Source of the DNA: Roseobacter ponti
Lineage (GTDB): Bacteria; Pseudomonadota; Alphaproteobacteria; Rhodobacterales; Rhodobacteraceae
Length of the DNA stretch: 64,000 nucleotides
Direction of reading: 5' to 3'
Assembly (NCBI RefSeq): GCF_012932215.1
Contig: NZ_CP048788.1
Coordinates: 806,001-870,000, forward strand
A program made the translations under genes and the position numbers. Below the pieces are notes generated by a model. It searched no databases, was not told the DNA's origin, and worked only from the letters and a program-made list of their open reading frames with translations. Below, piece after piece: positions 8,679 through 18,088 of the stretch (positions are counted from its first letter, which is position 1; every line of letters starts with the position of its first letter).

Positions 8679-9473
8679 TCAGACCACCACAGTTCCGGTC
8701 AGATTGCGCAGGGTGCGTACGGCACTCATGGCCGTAAGTGCTGAGGTGCGGGGGTTTGCGGCCAGCGGCCTGCCGCCTGTGGTAAAGGAAAAATCGAGCA
8801 GCGGACCACGCGCTGCGATTTCATGGGTGTTGCCGTTTGCTCCGGGGTCAGCCACCAGCGATACTTTCGTGTCGTCAAATCCCCTCCCGGCCAGCGCCAC
8901 CGTCGCCACGACATTTGCATTCTTCGGGTACTGTCGCGCAGCCTCGCGCGCGGTGCCGGAAAACAGCACGGTGGGTTCGGTAATACCTGCCAGATCAAAC
9001 TGATCTTCGGCGGGTGATCCGGCCCAGGCCATGGGCGGTTTACGTCCGGTATAGGTAACCATCGTCAGATTTTCCGGGCCCGCTGCTGCGATTGCGTCTG
9101 TGCCGCCGATCGCGCCGGGCAGGATGACGAGTTGGGCGCCGCTGCCAGCTGCGGCCCTGCGCAGTGCCTCATGCAGTTCGTCGTCGGCGAGCACCCCGAC
9201 CGAAACAATACCAAGCGATATACCGCGCGCGAGAATTTCGGCGCCATAGGCGCGCACCGCCTCGTGCCCCGCACATTCCAGCACAAACCGGGTGTCCGTG
9301 TGCAGCGCGTCCACAGAGCTGATCACCCCGACATCATCACCGGTCGCCTGCCGAATTGCCGCGCAACGGGTCTCGCGGACAAGCACCTGGCGGATCAGAG
9401 CCTGCGCGTCCGTACGCAGCCCGGTGTGTACTGCGCGCGCGATTGCGCCATAGCCGATCAGAGCGATTCTCAT
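8679..9473 (-). CDS. nadX: L-aspartate dehydrogenase
   Basis: The 264-residue protein has the N-terminal dinucleotide fold (ALIGYGAIARAV), ECAGHEAVRAYG, and the C-terminal TGGRPLAANPRTSALTA segment of aspartate dehydrogenases. The enzyme oxidises L-aspartate to iminoaspartate with NAD(P), either feeding NAD synthesis in place of NadB or running in reverse to make aspartate. No other NAD-synthesis genes are adjacent, so its role here is open. Transcription converges on otnI. Confidence 0.88.
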   Translation of the reverse strand: MRIALIGYGAIARAVHTGLRTDAQALIRQVLVRETRCAAIRQATGDDVGVISSVDALHTDTRFVLECAGHEAVRAYGAEILARGISLGIVSVGVLADDELHEALRRAAAGSGAQLVILPGAIGGTDAIAAAGPENLTMVTYTGRKPPMAWAGSPAEDQFDLAGITEPTVLFSGTAREAARQYPKNANVVATVALAGRGFDDTKVSLVADPGANGNTHEIAARGPLLDFSFTTGGRPLAANPRTSALTAMSAVRTLRNLTGTVVV

Positions 9474-9595
9474 CGCGGTTCCTTTCTGTGGATCACCCAG
9501 AGAATATACCCGGCGGGCGGGTACCTGAAACCTGACACCGGGAACTGCGATTTGCGAGCACCTTTTTCCTGTGCGCCCCGGTCTCTGTTCTCGCC

Positions 9596-10087
9596 CTAAG
9601 GGCCGAAGAACCGAACCTCGCGCAGCGCGATATCAGCGCGGAACGAACGGCCGACAGCCAGTATTCCGATGCGCCTGATTTCTGCGGGGTGGAACGGCGC
9701 ATCCGTCCTGTGAGGCTCGAAAGCATCAAATCCGATGCGCAGGGTCTGCCATTCCGGCGTCGCAGTGAAGATCGTGCGAAAAGACTGCCATGGCCGGTTC
9801 AGCCGGTCGGTGCGCAGGCGGATCTCATATTCCTCGTCGTTGCCCCGGACACTGAGCTCAATGCCCCGGATGTCCTGTCCGGTAACCGCGGCGCGGTCTA
9901 TGTCCGTGGCCATCTGAAGAAATCCGCCATTGTTGTCGAGCGAGACATCGCCGGTAAGCCGGGCAACCTCGATGCCGTCCTCAACACTGCGCGTCAGCGC
10001 GCCGCGCGAGACACCGCCCATCACGCCATCGGTGACAAGTTCCCACTCAGAGGCGGGGAGAATAGCTTCGTGCTGTGCCGTTGTCAT
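9596..10087 (-). CDS. CIA30-domain protein
   Basis: This 163-residue protein is a single CIA30 (complex I intermediate-associated protein 30) jelly-roll domain, recognised by WELVTDGVMGGVSRG near the N-terminus and GFLQMATDI, DIRGIELSVRGND and WQTLRIGFDAFEP further on. There is no signal peptide. Stand-alone bacterial CIA30 proteins have no clear function, and the name does not prove a link to complex I. It lies 122 bp upstream of nadX in the same direction, so co-transcription is possible. Confidence 0.8.
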   Translation of the reverse strand: MTTAQHEAILPASEWELVTDGVMGGVSRGALTRSVEDGIEVARLTGDVSLDNNGGFLQMATDIDRAAVTGQDIRGIELSVRGNDEEYEIRLRTDRLNRPWQSFRTIFTATPEWQTLRIGFDAFEPHRTDAPFHPAEIRRIGILAVGRSFRADIALREVRFFGP

Positions 10088-10532
10088 GCTTTCACTGCTC
10101 CGGTGATTGTGCGCCTCGGGTCATGTGTTACCGGAGCGTGGTTGCGAATCCACGCAATAAAGGGTCGCCGCTTTATTCAGTATCTGCGCCTTAAGATGGG
10201 CCGCCGGGTCAGGATTCCCACCGGGGAGGGCCGGAATACGTGCTCTGGCTGCCTTAATTTTGGGCAACCAACGGGGAATGGCTGCTCAAAGAGGCAGTGT
10301 CACGGTTAATCAGGGGTTAGCCAGCGAGAGTTCCGCGACCCGGCCCCGCGACAGAGTCAGAGTGTTTCGTGCCTGAAAGGGCTGAATGTCACGCGAAGGG
10401 CGATCCTGGCAGATACTTCCCCTCGCGCGACGGCAACATCACTGCTGCGGGTCGTATCTACATTCTTTGAACCTCTGGCGAAAGCATAAGCTTAAACGTC
10501 ATGCGGACCGCAAATAACCGGGGACCACTGAA
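10088..10532. other. 445-bp region upstream of urtA
   Basis: I see no convincing gene here. It holds two inverted repeats: GCTCCGGT at 10097-10104 with its complement at 10130-10137, next to the CIA30 start, and AATAAAG at 10156-10162 with its complement at 10171-10177. The rest must contain the urtA promoter and long leader. I looked for a guanidine riboswitch and for NtrC half-sites and could not make a good case for either. Confidence 0.4.
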
Positions 10533-11819
10533 ATGGCTCAAAAACTGAAAACAACTTCCTGTGCTGCTGCGGCACTTTTTGCCTCTGCGGCGATTGCCGG
10601 CGCTGAATGCGCAGATCCCGTAAAAGTCGGAGTTCTGCATTCGCTGTCGGGTACCATGGCGATCTCTGAAACAACTCTCAAAGACACGATGCTGATGCTG
10701 ATCGAAAAGCAGAACGCAGCCGGTGGCGTGCTGGACTGTCAGATCGAGGCCGTGGTTGTCGATCCTGCGTCCGACTGGCCGCTTTTTGCTGAAAAAGCCC
10801 GCGAACTGCTGACTGTACATGAGGTCGATGTCATCTTTGGCAACTGGACGTCCGTGTCGCGCAAATCTGTGCTGCCGGTCATCGAAGAACTGAACGGTCT
10901 GCTCTTTTACCCGGTTCAGTATGAGGGCGAGGAAAGCTCCAAAAACGTCTTTTATACTGGCGCGGCACCCAACCAGCAGGCGATCCCTGCCGTTGATTAC
11001 TTCCTCGAGGAGCTTGGTGTCGAAAAATTTGCGCTGCTCGGTACTGACTACGTGTACCCGCGCACCACGAACAATATCCTTGAGCAGTATCTTCAGGACA
11101 ACGGCATCGCCTCGGACGATATCTTTGTGAACTACACGCCTTTCGGTCATTCCGACTGGGCCACGATCGTGGCAGATGTTGTGGCTCTGGGCGAGGACGG
11201 CAAGCAGGTTGGCGTGATCTCCACGATCAACGGCGATGCGAATATCGGCTTTTACAAAGAACTGGCAGCCGCCGGCGTGTCGGCAGATGACATTCCCGTC
11301 GTCGCGTTCTCGGTGGGTGAAGAAGAGCTTTCCGGTCTCGACACGTCGAACCTTGTGGGCCACCTCGCCGCCTGGAACTATTTCCAGTCCGCCGAAACGG
11401 ATGCAAATGCAGAATTTATTGATGCATGGAAAGAGTTTGCCGGTGCTGATCGTGTGACCAACGATCCGATGGAAGCCCATTACATCGGCTTTAACATGTG
11501 GGTAAACGCGGTTGAGGCCGCAGGATCCACGGAGGTCGATGCTGTGCGCGACGCGATGTACGGTCAGGAATTTCCGAACCTGACCGGCGGAACAGCGGTG
11601 ATGCTGCCGAACCACCACCTGGCCAAGCCGGTGCTGATCGGCGAAATCACGGCTGATGGTCAGTTCGATATCATCAGCAAGACCTCTGAGGTCGATGGTG
11701 ACGCCTGGACGGACTTCCTGCCGGAATCCGCCAAGCTGACCTCTGACTGGAAAGAACTTGGATGCGGTATGTACAACACCGAGACCAAGACCTGCGTCCA
11801 GCTGACATCCAACTACTGA
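10533..11819 (+). CDS. urtA: urea ABC transporter substrate-binding protein
   Basis: The 428-residue periplasmic protein has a signal peptide of about 23 residues ending AGAECAD, followed by VKVGVLHSLSGTMAISE, which is characteristic of UrtA in the branched-chain-amino-acid-type binding protein family. It captures urea for the UrtBC channel and UrtDE ATPases. It starts the urt operon behind a long leader and has GGGGACC 8 bp before the ATG. A stable hairpin follows the gene, consistent with making more binding protein than membrane components. Confidence 0.95.
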   Translation: MAQKLKTTSCAAAALFASAAIAGAECADPVKVGVLHSLSGTMAISETTLKDTMLMLIEKQNAAGGVLDCQIEAVVVDPASDWPLFAEKARELLTVHEVDVIFGNWTSVSRKSVLPVIEELNGLLFYPVQYEGEESSKNVFYTGAAPNQQAIPAVDYFLEELGVEKFALLGTDYVYPRTTNNILEQYLQDNGIASDDIFVNYTPFGHSDWATIVADVVALGEDGKQVGVISTINGDANIGFYKELAAAGVSADDIPVVAFSVGEEELSGLDTSNLVGHLAAWNYFQSAETDANAEFIDAWKEFAGADRVTNDPMEAHYIGFNMWVNAVEAAGSTEVDAVRDAMYGQEFPNLTGGTAVMLPNHHLAKPVLIGEITADGQFDIISKTSEVDGDAWTDFLPESAKLTSDWKELGCGMYNTETKTCVQLTSNY

Positions 11820-11831
11820 TGCTCTCCCCGG

Positions 11832-11857
11832 GGGCGCGGTGCTCAGGCGCTGCGCCC
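11832..11857 (+). terminator. intercistronic hairpin after urtA
   Basis: An 11-bp stem (six GC pairs then five with two G-U wobbles) closes on a TCAG tetraloop between urtA and urtB. No T-run follows, so it is more likely an mRNA-stabilising or partial attenuation hairpin than a full terminator. Confidence 0.6.
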
Positions 11858-11890
11858 TCACTTTGAATACCTGAATACTGAAAGTTCACT

Positions 11891-13822
11891 ATGCGCCGCC
11901 TTTGCTTAGCGCTTCTTGTCTTTTTGTGGCCGTTCGTACCACATCAGGCCGCAGCGCAGGACCTTCAGACCCTGCTGCAGCAGAATGCAGACGAAATTAC
12001 CAGCCCGTCGCGCCGCTCTGTCGGTGAGGTACTCGAAGTGCTTGCAGCCTCTGGTGTGGAGGGCCTGCCGGTGTTTCTGGAACGTTGGTCGGATAAGGGC
12101 GTCTGGAAAGACCCCGAGGGTCTCTTTTTCTTTGGTGAGGCGCAGGGCGACACGCTTCAGCTCACCGACATAGATACCGGTGCCGTCTCCGCGGCTGAGA
12201 AAGACGGCTTTACACAGCTCAAACCCAACGGCGGCGTGCGCCGTGTTATCGGCACAACCCTCGTGCAGTTCCAGCTGAGTGATCCTGATCCCGACCGGCG
12301 ACGTTCTGCTGTGGAAGCCATCGGGCGCAGCCCGTCCGCAGAACAGCTGGAACCGCTGCAGGCATCGATTGAAAATGACCCTGACCCGGTGATCCGTGCC
12401 CGAAAAGAACAGCTCGCCGTTTTCCTCTCGGCACAGTTTTCCGACAGCACGGATGAACGCATTGCTGCGATCGAAAGCCTGTCTTCTGATACGTCTGTCG
12501 AGGCGCGCTCGGTGCTTAACCGGATTCTGAGCACCCGATCCTTCATCACGGCAGGCGAGCCGGAAGGAAACGTGGCTATGATAAAGGACGCCTCTGAGGA
12601 TCCCGAAGTGTTTTACGCACGCCTTGTCGAAGAAGGTCTGGCGCAGGCGCGTGTCTCGGCCGACGACATCCGCGCCGCACTTGAGGGGAACATCAGTGAC
12701 GGCCGGGTGGGAACCGTGCCCGTGGCTCAACTCGGCACCGATGCCGCGCGGGAACGTGCCTATACCGAGCTGGCCGATGCCGGAACAGTACCGCCTTTCG
12801 TGACGACTGCCGCGCGGGATGCAGCGCTCGCCGCGCACAGGTTTTATGACCGGTACGCCGAAACAGACAGCCAGGTTACCGATGCCGCCCGCGCCGCACT
12901 GACCTCCGTGGAACAGCGCGTGGCCGTCGCGCAGACCGCCGATCTGGCACTCGATGCGCTGTCGCTGGCCTCGATTTACTTTCTCGCGGCCATCGGGCTC
13001 GCGATCACCTTCGGCGTGATGGGCGTGATCAACATGGCCCACGGCGAGTTTATCATGATGGGGGCCTATACCGGCTACGTCGTGCAGCTTTTCATCCAGG
13101 ATTATACGATCTCGATCCTTGTGGCGCTGCCGCTGGCCTTTGCGCTCACTTTCGGGGCGGGCGTCACCATGGAGCGGCTGGTGATCCGGCATCTCTATCA
13201 CCGCCCGCTTGAAACCCTGCTCGCCACCTTCGGGATATCCATCGCGCTGCAGCAGCTGGCCAAAAATATCTTCGGTACACAGGCGCGACCGCTGACCTCT
13301 CCCGGCTGGCTGGATGGTGCCTGGATCATCTCCGACGTGATCCAGATCAGCTATATCCGCATCGCGATCTTCGTGCTGGCGCTGGTCTTTCTGGCGCTGA
13401 TCCTCTTCGTGCTGAAAAAGACGCGCCTGGGTCTTGAGGTGCGCGCAGTAACGCAGAACCCCGGCATGGCCGCCTCAATGGGCATCAACCCCGAGCGGAT
13501 TAATATGCTGACCTTTGGCTTTGGATCCGGCATCGCGGGCATCGCCGGTGTGGCCATCGGACTTTACGCCAAGGTCACCTCCGAAATGGGTGCCGACTAT
13601 ATCGTGCAGAGCTTCATGACCGTCGTGGTGGGCGGCGTGGGCAATGTCTGGGGCACGCTTGCGGGTGCGTCGCTCATCGGCTTCCTGCAGAAGGGCATTG
13701 AGTGGTTCAACCCGGCCAATACGCTGGCGGCCCAAACCTATATGATCCTTTTCATCATTCTCTTCATTCAGTTCAGGCCACGCGGCATTGTCGCACTAAA
13801 AGGCCGGGCGGCGGCGGACTGA
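11891..13822 (+). CDS. urtB: urea ABC transporter permease UrtB
   Basis: UrtB is one of two membrane permeases for urea. The 643 residues comprise a signal peptide (about 1-22), a roughly 320-residue periplasmic region with helical, HEAT-like repeats (for example DPDPDRRRSAVEAIGRSP), then a LivH-type membrane domain from about residue 350 (GVMGVINMAHGEFIMMGAY; GGVGNVWGTLAGA). The long N-terminal extension is common in proteobacterial UrtB. It follows urtA by 71 bp and precedes urtC by 4 bp. Confidence 0.95.
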   Translation: MRRLCLALLVFLWPFVPHQAAAQDLQTLLQQNADEITSPSRRSVGEVLEVLAASGVEGLPVFLERWSDKGVWKDPEGLFFFGEAQGDTLQLTDIDTGAVSAAEKDGFTQLKPNGGVRRVIGTTLVQFQLSDPDPDRRRSAVEAIGRSPSAEQLEPLQASIENDPDPVIRARKEQLAVFLSAQFSDSTDERIAAIESLSSDTSVEARSVLNRILSTRSFITAGEPEGNVAMIKDASEDPEVFYARLVEEGLAQARVSADDIRAALEGNISDGRVGTVPVAQLGTDAARERAYTELADAGTVPPFVTTAARDAALAAHRFYDRYAETDSQVTDAARAALTSVEQRVAVAQTADLALDALSLASIYFLAAIGLAITFGVMGVINMAHGEFIMMGAYTGYVVQLFIQDYTISILVALPLAFALTFGAGVTMERLVIRHLYHRPLETLLATFGISIALQQLAKNIFGTQARPLTSPGWLDGAWIISDVIQISYIRIAIFVLALVFLALILFVLKKTRLGLEVRAVTQNPGMAASMGINPERINMLTFGFGSGIAGIAGVAIGLYAKVTSEMGADYIVQSFMTVVVGGVGNVWGTLAGASLIGFLQKGIEWFNPANTLAAQTYMILFIILFIQFRPRGIVALKGRAAAD

Positions 13823-13826
13823 CCAC

Positions 13827-14993
13827 ATGCGCAAATCCTTCATTGCTGAAAACCCTTCCGTTCTGTGGTTCCTGCTGGCCCTCTCGGGTTTCACCCTTGG
13901 CGTGGTGGTGCTGTCCGAGGCCGGCGGCGTCGCCGTGATATCGACATCCTTTGTCAAAACGCTGGGCAAGACGCTGTGCCTGTGCCTGATCGCGGTGGCG
14001 ATGGACGTGGTCTGGGGCTACTGCGGCATCCTCAGCCTCGGCCATTTCGCCTTTTTCGGGATCGGTGGCTATGCCATCGGGATGTGGCTGATGTATGCAC
14101 GCACCGAAGCCATTGTGCTCGAAAGCCTCGCGTCACAGGTTATCCCGCCGACACCGCAGGAAATCTCGGATGCCATCGGAAATCAGATTTTCGGCGTAGT
14201 GGGCAGCTCTGAGTTCCCGATGATCTGGGCCTTTGCCGACAGCCTCTTTCTGCAGCTTGCGATGGTGGTTGTGGTGCCCGGCCTGCTGGCGCTGGTCTTT
14301 GGCTGGCTTGCTTTCCGGAGCCGAGTCACGGGTGTCTATCTGTCGATCCTCACCCAGGCGATGACCCTGGCGCTTGCCCTTTATCTCTTTCAGAACGACA
14401 GCGGTTTGCGCGGCAACAACGGTCTCTCGGGTCTGCAGAACATCCCCGGTTATGAGAGCACGCCACAGGCCACGATCTCGATCGTTTTCTTTCTGGCCTC
14501 GGCTTTCGCCCTCGGAACGGGGTACGTGTTCTTTGCCTGGCTCGTGTCGGGTAAAATGGGCAGCGTGGTCAAAGGCATTCGCGATAACGAGGCGCGCGTC
14601 CGGTTCCTTGGCTACAACGTCGAGAGCTACAAACTGCTGATTTTCACCGTCACGGCAATCATTTCCGGCATCGCGGGCGCGCTCTATTACCCGCAGGCCG
14701 GGATCATCAACCCCGGCGAGATCGCGCCCATCGCCTCGATTTACCTCGCGGTCTGGGTGGCGATCGGCGGCCGCGGGCGGCTTTATGGTGCGGTGATCGG
14801 GGCCGCGGTGGTCTCGCTGTTGTCGAGCTGGTTCACCGGGGGCGGTGCGCCCGACATCAATCTGGGGTTCTACACCATTCAGTGGACGGACTGGTGGCTG
14901 GTGCTGCTGGGGCTGTCTTTTGTCGCGGTCACGCTCTTTTTCCCCAAAGGCATCGGCGGACTTTTTGATTACCTGGTGAGGAAGCAGCAATGA
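13827..14993 (+). CDS. urtC: urea ABC transporter permease UrtC
   Basis: The 388-residue LivM-type permease has WGYCGILSLGHFAFFGIGGY near residue 60 and the cytoplasmic coupling segment SVVKGIRDNEARVRFLGYN. It pairs with UrtB to form the urea channel in the inner membrane. The start is 4 bp after urtB and its stop overlaps urtD by 4 bp, so the operon is tightly coupled. Confidence 0.96.
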   Translation: MRKSFIAENPSVLWFLLALSGFTLGVVVLSEAGGVAVISTSFVKTLGKTLCLCLIAVAMDVVWGYCGILSLGHFAFFGIGGYAIGMWLMYARTEAIVLESLASQVIPPTPQEISDAIGNQIFGVVGSSEFPMIWAFADSLFLQLAMVVVVPGLLALVFGWLAFRSRVTGVYLSILTQAMTLALALYLFQNDSGLRGNNGLSGLQNIPGYESTPQATISIVFFLASAFALGTGYVFFAWLVSGKMGSVVKGIRDNEARVRFLGYNVESYKLLIFTVTAIISGIAGALYYPQAGIINPGEIAPIASIYLAVWVAIGGRGRLYGAVIGAAVVSLLSSWFTGGGAPDINLGFYTIQWTDWWLVLLGLSFVAVTLFFPKGIGGLFDYLVRKQQ

Positions 14994-15739
14994 CAACACT
15001 GCTCGAGGTTTCCGGCGTCTCCGTCACCTTCGACGGGTTCCGCGCGATCAACAACCTGTCGGTACAGTTCGCCGAGGCAGAGCTGCGCGCCATCATCGGG
15101 CCGAATGGCGCGGGTAAGACGACCTTCATGGATATCGTGACCGGCAAGACCAGACCCGACGAAGGGAGGGTGATCTGGGGCGAACGGAATATCTCTCTGC
15201 TCGGTCTTTCAGAAAGCCAGATCGCACAGGAGGGTATCGGGCGCAAGTTTCAGAAACCCACTGTGTTCGAGGATCAGACAGTGCGCCGGAACCTTGCAAT
15301 GGCCCTGAAAAATCCGCGTGGGCCTTTCGCTGTGATCCTGCATCGCAAGACTGCGCAGAACGCCGCGCGCATCGAGGAAATCGCAGAAGAAACCGGACTG
15401 TCGGATCAGCTTACACGCACCGCCGGGGAGCTCAGTCACGGGCAGAAGCAGTGGCTTGAGATTGGCATGCTGCTGGCCCAGGATCCGCGCCTGCTGCTTG
15501 TCGATGAGCCGGCAGCGGGCATGACAGTCGAGGAGCGTGAGAAGACCACCGATATTCTCAAACGCGCGGCCGAAACGCGCGCCGTGGTTGTGGTGGAGCA
15601 TGATATGGAGTTTGTGCGGCGGTTGAACTGCAAGGTGACGGTTCTGCACGAAGGATCGGTTCTGGCCGAAGGCAGCCTTGATCATGTGACCAGCGACAAG
15701 ACGGTGATCGACGTCTATCTCGGGCGCTCCGATGCTTGA
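14990..15739 (+). CDS. urtD: urea ABC transporter ATP-binding protein UrtD
   Basis: A LivG-type ATPase of 249 residues with Walker A (GPNGAGKTT), the signature LSHGQKQWLEIG and Walker B (LLLVDEPAAGM). The SHGQKQWLE variant of the signature is usual for UrtD. It powers urea import through UrtBC with UrtE. It overlaps urtC by 4 bp and urtE by 8 bp. Confidence 0.96.
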   Translation: MTTLLEVSGVSVTFDGFRAINNLSVQFAEAELRAIIGPNGAGKTTFMDIVTGKTRPDEGRVIWGERNISLLGLSESQIAQEGIGRKFQKPTVFEDQTVRRNLAMALKNPRGPFAVILHRKTAQNAARIEEIAEETGLSDQLTRTAGELSHGQKQWLEIGMLLAQDPRLLLVDEPAAGMTVEEREKTTDILKRAAETRAVVVVEHDMEFVRRLNCKVTVLHEGSVLAEGSLDHVTSDKTVIDVYLGRSDA

Positions 15740-16427
15740 GGCAAAGGATCTTTCGCTGAAATACGGGCAGAGCCAGATCCTGCATGAGGTGTCGCTGACG
15801 GCCGGGCAGGGTGAGGTCACCGCCGTAATGGGCATGAACGGGGTGGGCAAAACCAGCCTGCTCAAAGCCATCTCCGGCCGGCACGGGTATTTTGTCGGTG
15901 AAATCCGGGTGGGGGGGCAGGTGCTGAACCATCCGACCGCCTTTGAGGCGGCGCGCGCGGGTGTGGCCTATGTACCGCAGGGGCGCGAGGTTTTCCCGAT
16001 GATGAGCGTCATGGAAAACCTCGAGACCGGCTTTGCCTGCCTGCCTCGCGAGGCGCATGGCGTGCCGGACGAGATTTTTGAGCTCTTCCCGGTGCTGCGC
16101 GAGATGGCAGGGCGGCGCGGGGGCGACCTGTCCGGCGGCCAGCAACAGCAGCTTGCGATAGCGCGCGCTCTGATCACCCGACCGAAAGTGCTTTTGTTAG
16201 ATGAGCCCACAGAAGGCATCCAGCCCAATATTATCCAGCAGATCGGGCATACGATCCGGCACCTGCGCGACAAGGGTGAGATGGCGATTGTGCTGGTGGA
16301 GCAGAACGCGGATTTCGCCTGGCGCTTTGCCGACCGGTTCGTGCACATCCGCCGCGGCCATGTAACCCGGTCGGTTGAAAAGACCGCCTATTCAAATGCG
16401 GGGCTGCTGGAGGATCTGGCGCTTTAG
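15732..16427 (+). CDS. urtE: urea ABC transporter ATP-binding protein UrtE
   Basis: A LivF-type ATPase of 231 residues with Walker A (GMNGVGKTS), the signature LSGGQQQQLAIARAL and Walker B (VLLLDEPTEGIQPNII). The GMNGVGKT form of Walker A is typical of UrtE. It is the last gene of the urt operon and converges on rtcR, with only 7 bp between the two stops. Confidence 0.96.
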   Translation: MLEAKDLSLKYGQSQILHEVSLTAGQGEVTAVMGMNGVGKTSLLKAISGRHGYFVGEIRVGGQVLNHPTAFEAARAGVAYVPQGREVFPMMSVMENLETGFACLPREAHGVPDEIFELFPVLREMAGRRGGDLSGGQQQQLAIARALITRPKVLLLDEPTEGIQPNIIQQIGHTIRHLRDKGEMAIVLVEQNADFAWRFADRFVHIRRGHVTRSVEKTAYSNAGLLEDLAL

Positions 16428-16434
16428 GCGGCCA

Positions 16435-18009
16435 TCAGGATCGGCACTGCGCCCAGTCCAGACCGAACTTTTCAAGATATTTACGCAGTCTGTCCGCATC
16501 GTTGCGGCTCTTTTTTGCAGCACGCGAGGCCGCGAAAAGCGTGCGCCCCGCGGCACTGAGGCTGGCGCTCTGACGGCAGGTGCGGATGACTGTGGCAAGC
16601 TGAACCCGGTCAAAGGCGTCAATGTCCTGCGCCTGCGCACCCAGATGATCGGTCAGCAACTGCATATCCGGGTCGGCACCTGCAACAGCCCATGTGGTTT
16701 TCAGGGTCACGATTTCCTCATCGACCATCCGGGTGGTGATCCGCCCGCGCGGCGCAAGAGTACAAAGCCGTTGCACTGAAGCGCCGAGATCGCGGAAATT
16801 TCCCGGCCAGAGTGTGCCGGGATCGGTCGCAAAGCGAAGATATCGCGCATGGGCATCGGCGTTGAAAGATATGCGGGTGCCCAGCAGCTTCTCCACCCGG
16901 TCAAGCTCATGCACGATGTTGGGTTCGATATCTTCGGGCCGGTCGTGTAGCGCCGGCAGGCGGAAAGTCCAGAGGTTCAGACGTGCAAAAAGGTCGGCGC
17001 GGAACCGGCCCGCAGCCACGCTTTCTGCCAGGTCCTGACCTGATCCCGCAATCAGGTGGAAACGGCTGGTCACCTCGTAGTCAGAGCCCAGCGGGAGATA
17101 TTTTCCGGTTTCGACAGCGTGCAGGATCATCGCCTGTTCATCGAGACCAAGTTCGTCGATTTCATCAAGGAAAAGCACTCCGCCATCGGCTTCCTGCAAG
17201 AGCCCCCGCCTGTCAGAAACTCCGCCCGCACCCGCCTGTCGCCGATGCCCGAAGAGCGTGGACATGGCGCGTTCCCCGCGCAGGGTCGAGCAGTTGACGT
17301 GCACCAGACGCCCCTTGATGCGACGGCGTTGCAGCTTGAGCTCGTAGAGCCGGGCCGCCAGATCCGATTTCCCGGTGCCTGTCGGGCCCATCAGCAGCAA
17401 AGGCGCGTCGGAACCGGAGGTCACCACTTCCATGCGGTCAATCATGGCGTTGAACGCCTCGTTGCGTGTCTCGACGCCGCCTTTCAGGAGTGTGCTGTAT
17501 TCCCGCGAGACCGTGTCAAAACGCTGCTGCAGAAGGTTGTAGCGCGACAGATCCAGATCGACGATCTGATAGGATCCGGGTCCCGGGTCTTCGCCACGCG
17601 GCGGTCCGGTCTGCACCAGCCTCGCCGGAACGTGCCGCGCCTCGGTCAGCAGGAACCAGCAGATCTGTGCCACATGGGTGCCGGTGGTCAGGTGCACATG
17701 ATAGTCTTCGCGTTCTTCATCAAAGCCGTAGCCGCGCGCGAAATCGAACATCGCGCCGTAAACTTCCTCAAAATCCCAGGGGTCGCGCACATTGATAAGC
17801 TGCAGCAGGACTTCGGTGCCGGGGCTGGCCGCGTTTATGTCGGATTTTACTTTTTCGGCCAGCCCCTGCCACCGGCGGCTGTAGATCAGCTCCAGCCGGT
17901 CGATCGGAAAATCCGGGTGCTGGCAGATCTGCACAGAGGGTCTCCACCGACGTCTTTTTCCTGCGTCGAGATTCGTCCCGAGAAAGCCAAGCACCACGTT
18001 TTTCTTCAT
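16435..18009 (-). CDS. rtcR: RtcR, CARF-AAA+ activator of the RNA-repair operon, degenerate GAFTGA motif
   Basis: The 524-residue protein matches RtcR throughout: an N-terminal CARF-type domain (KKNVVLGFLGTNLDAG; LTTGTHVAQICWFLL), an AAA+ domain with Walker A GPTGTGKS and Walker B LFLDEIDELG, and a C-terminal helix-turn-helix (LSAAGRTLF...NDADRLRKYLEKFGL). RtcR senses RNA-damage products through CARF and activates rtc operons. I start at the ATG at 18009, where the family begins; the frame stays open to 18246 across the promoter. Residues 258-263 read QAGAGG where RtcR normally has GAFTGA, the loop that contacts sigma-54, so this protein may not work through sigma-54 in the usual way. Confidence 0.95.
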   Translation of the reverse strand: MKKNVVLGFLGTNLDAGKRRRWRPSVQICQHPDFPIDRLELIYSRRWQGLAEKVKSDINAASPGTEVLLQLINVRDPWDFEEVYGAMFDFARGYGFDEEREDYHVHLTTGTHVAQICWFLLTEARHVPARLVQTGPPRGEDPGPGSYQIVDLDLSRYNLLQQRFDTVSREYSTLLKGGVETRNEAFNAMIDRMEVVTSGSDAPLLLMGPTGTGKSDLAARLYELKLQRRRIKGRLVHVNCSTLRGERAMSTLFGHRRQAGAGGVSDRRGLLQEADGGVLFLDEIDELGLDEQAMILHAVETGKYLPLGSDYEVTSRFHLIAGSGQDLAESVAAGRFRADLFARLNLWTFRLPALHDRPEDIEPNIVHELDRVEKLLGTRISFNADAHARYLRFATDPGTLWPGNFRDLGASVQRLCTLAPRGRITTRMVDEEIVTLKTTWAVAGADPDMQLLTDHLGAQAQDIDAFDRVQLATVIRTCRQSASLSAAGRTLFAASRAAKKSRNDADRLRKYLEKFGLDWAQCRS

Positions 18010-18013
18010 GTAC

Positions 18014-18088
18014 GAGAAAATCAGATAAAAATATATAAAAGTAAATAAGAAAAACTGTATCTTTATTGGAAACACTTCTGATTTTCTC
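18014..18088. promoter_or_regulatory. perfect 12-bp inverted repeat between rtcR and rsr (candidate RtcR site)
   Basis: GAGAAAATCAGA at 18014-18025 is repeated as its exact complement at 18077-18088. The 51 bp between the arms are strongly AT-rich, unlike the surroundings. The repeat starts 5 bp upstream of the rtcR ATG and ends 94 bp before the rsr ATG, where upstream activator sites for a divergently acting, self-regulating RtcR would be expected. Binding is inferred. Confidence 0.6.

Noticed and set aside
10300-10380. Guanidine or other riboswitch before urtA
   Set aside because: I looked because guanidine-I riboswitches occur upstream of urea genes, but I could not match the conserved blocks by eye.
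10458-11861. 467-codon open frame antisense to urtA
   Set aside because: It is a shadow of the urtA codon pattern; urtA has clear homology.
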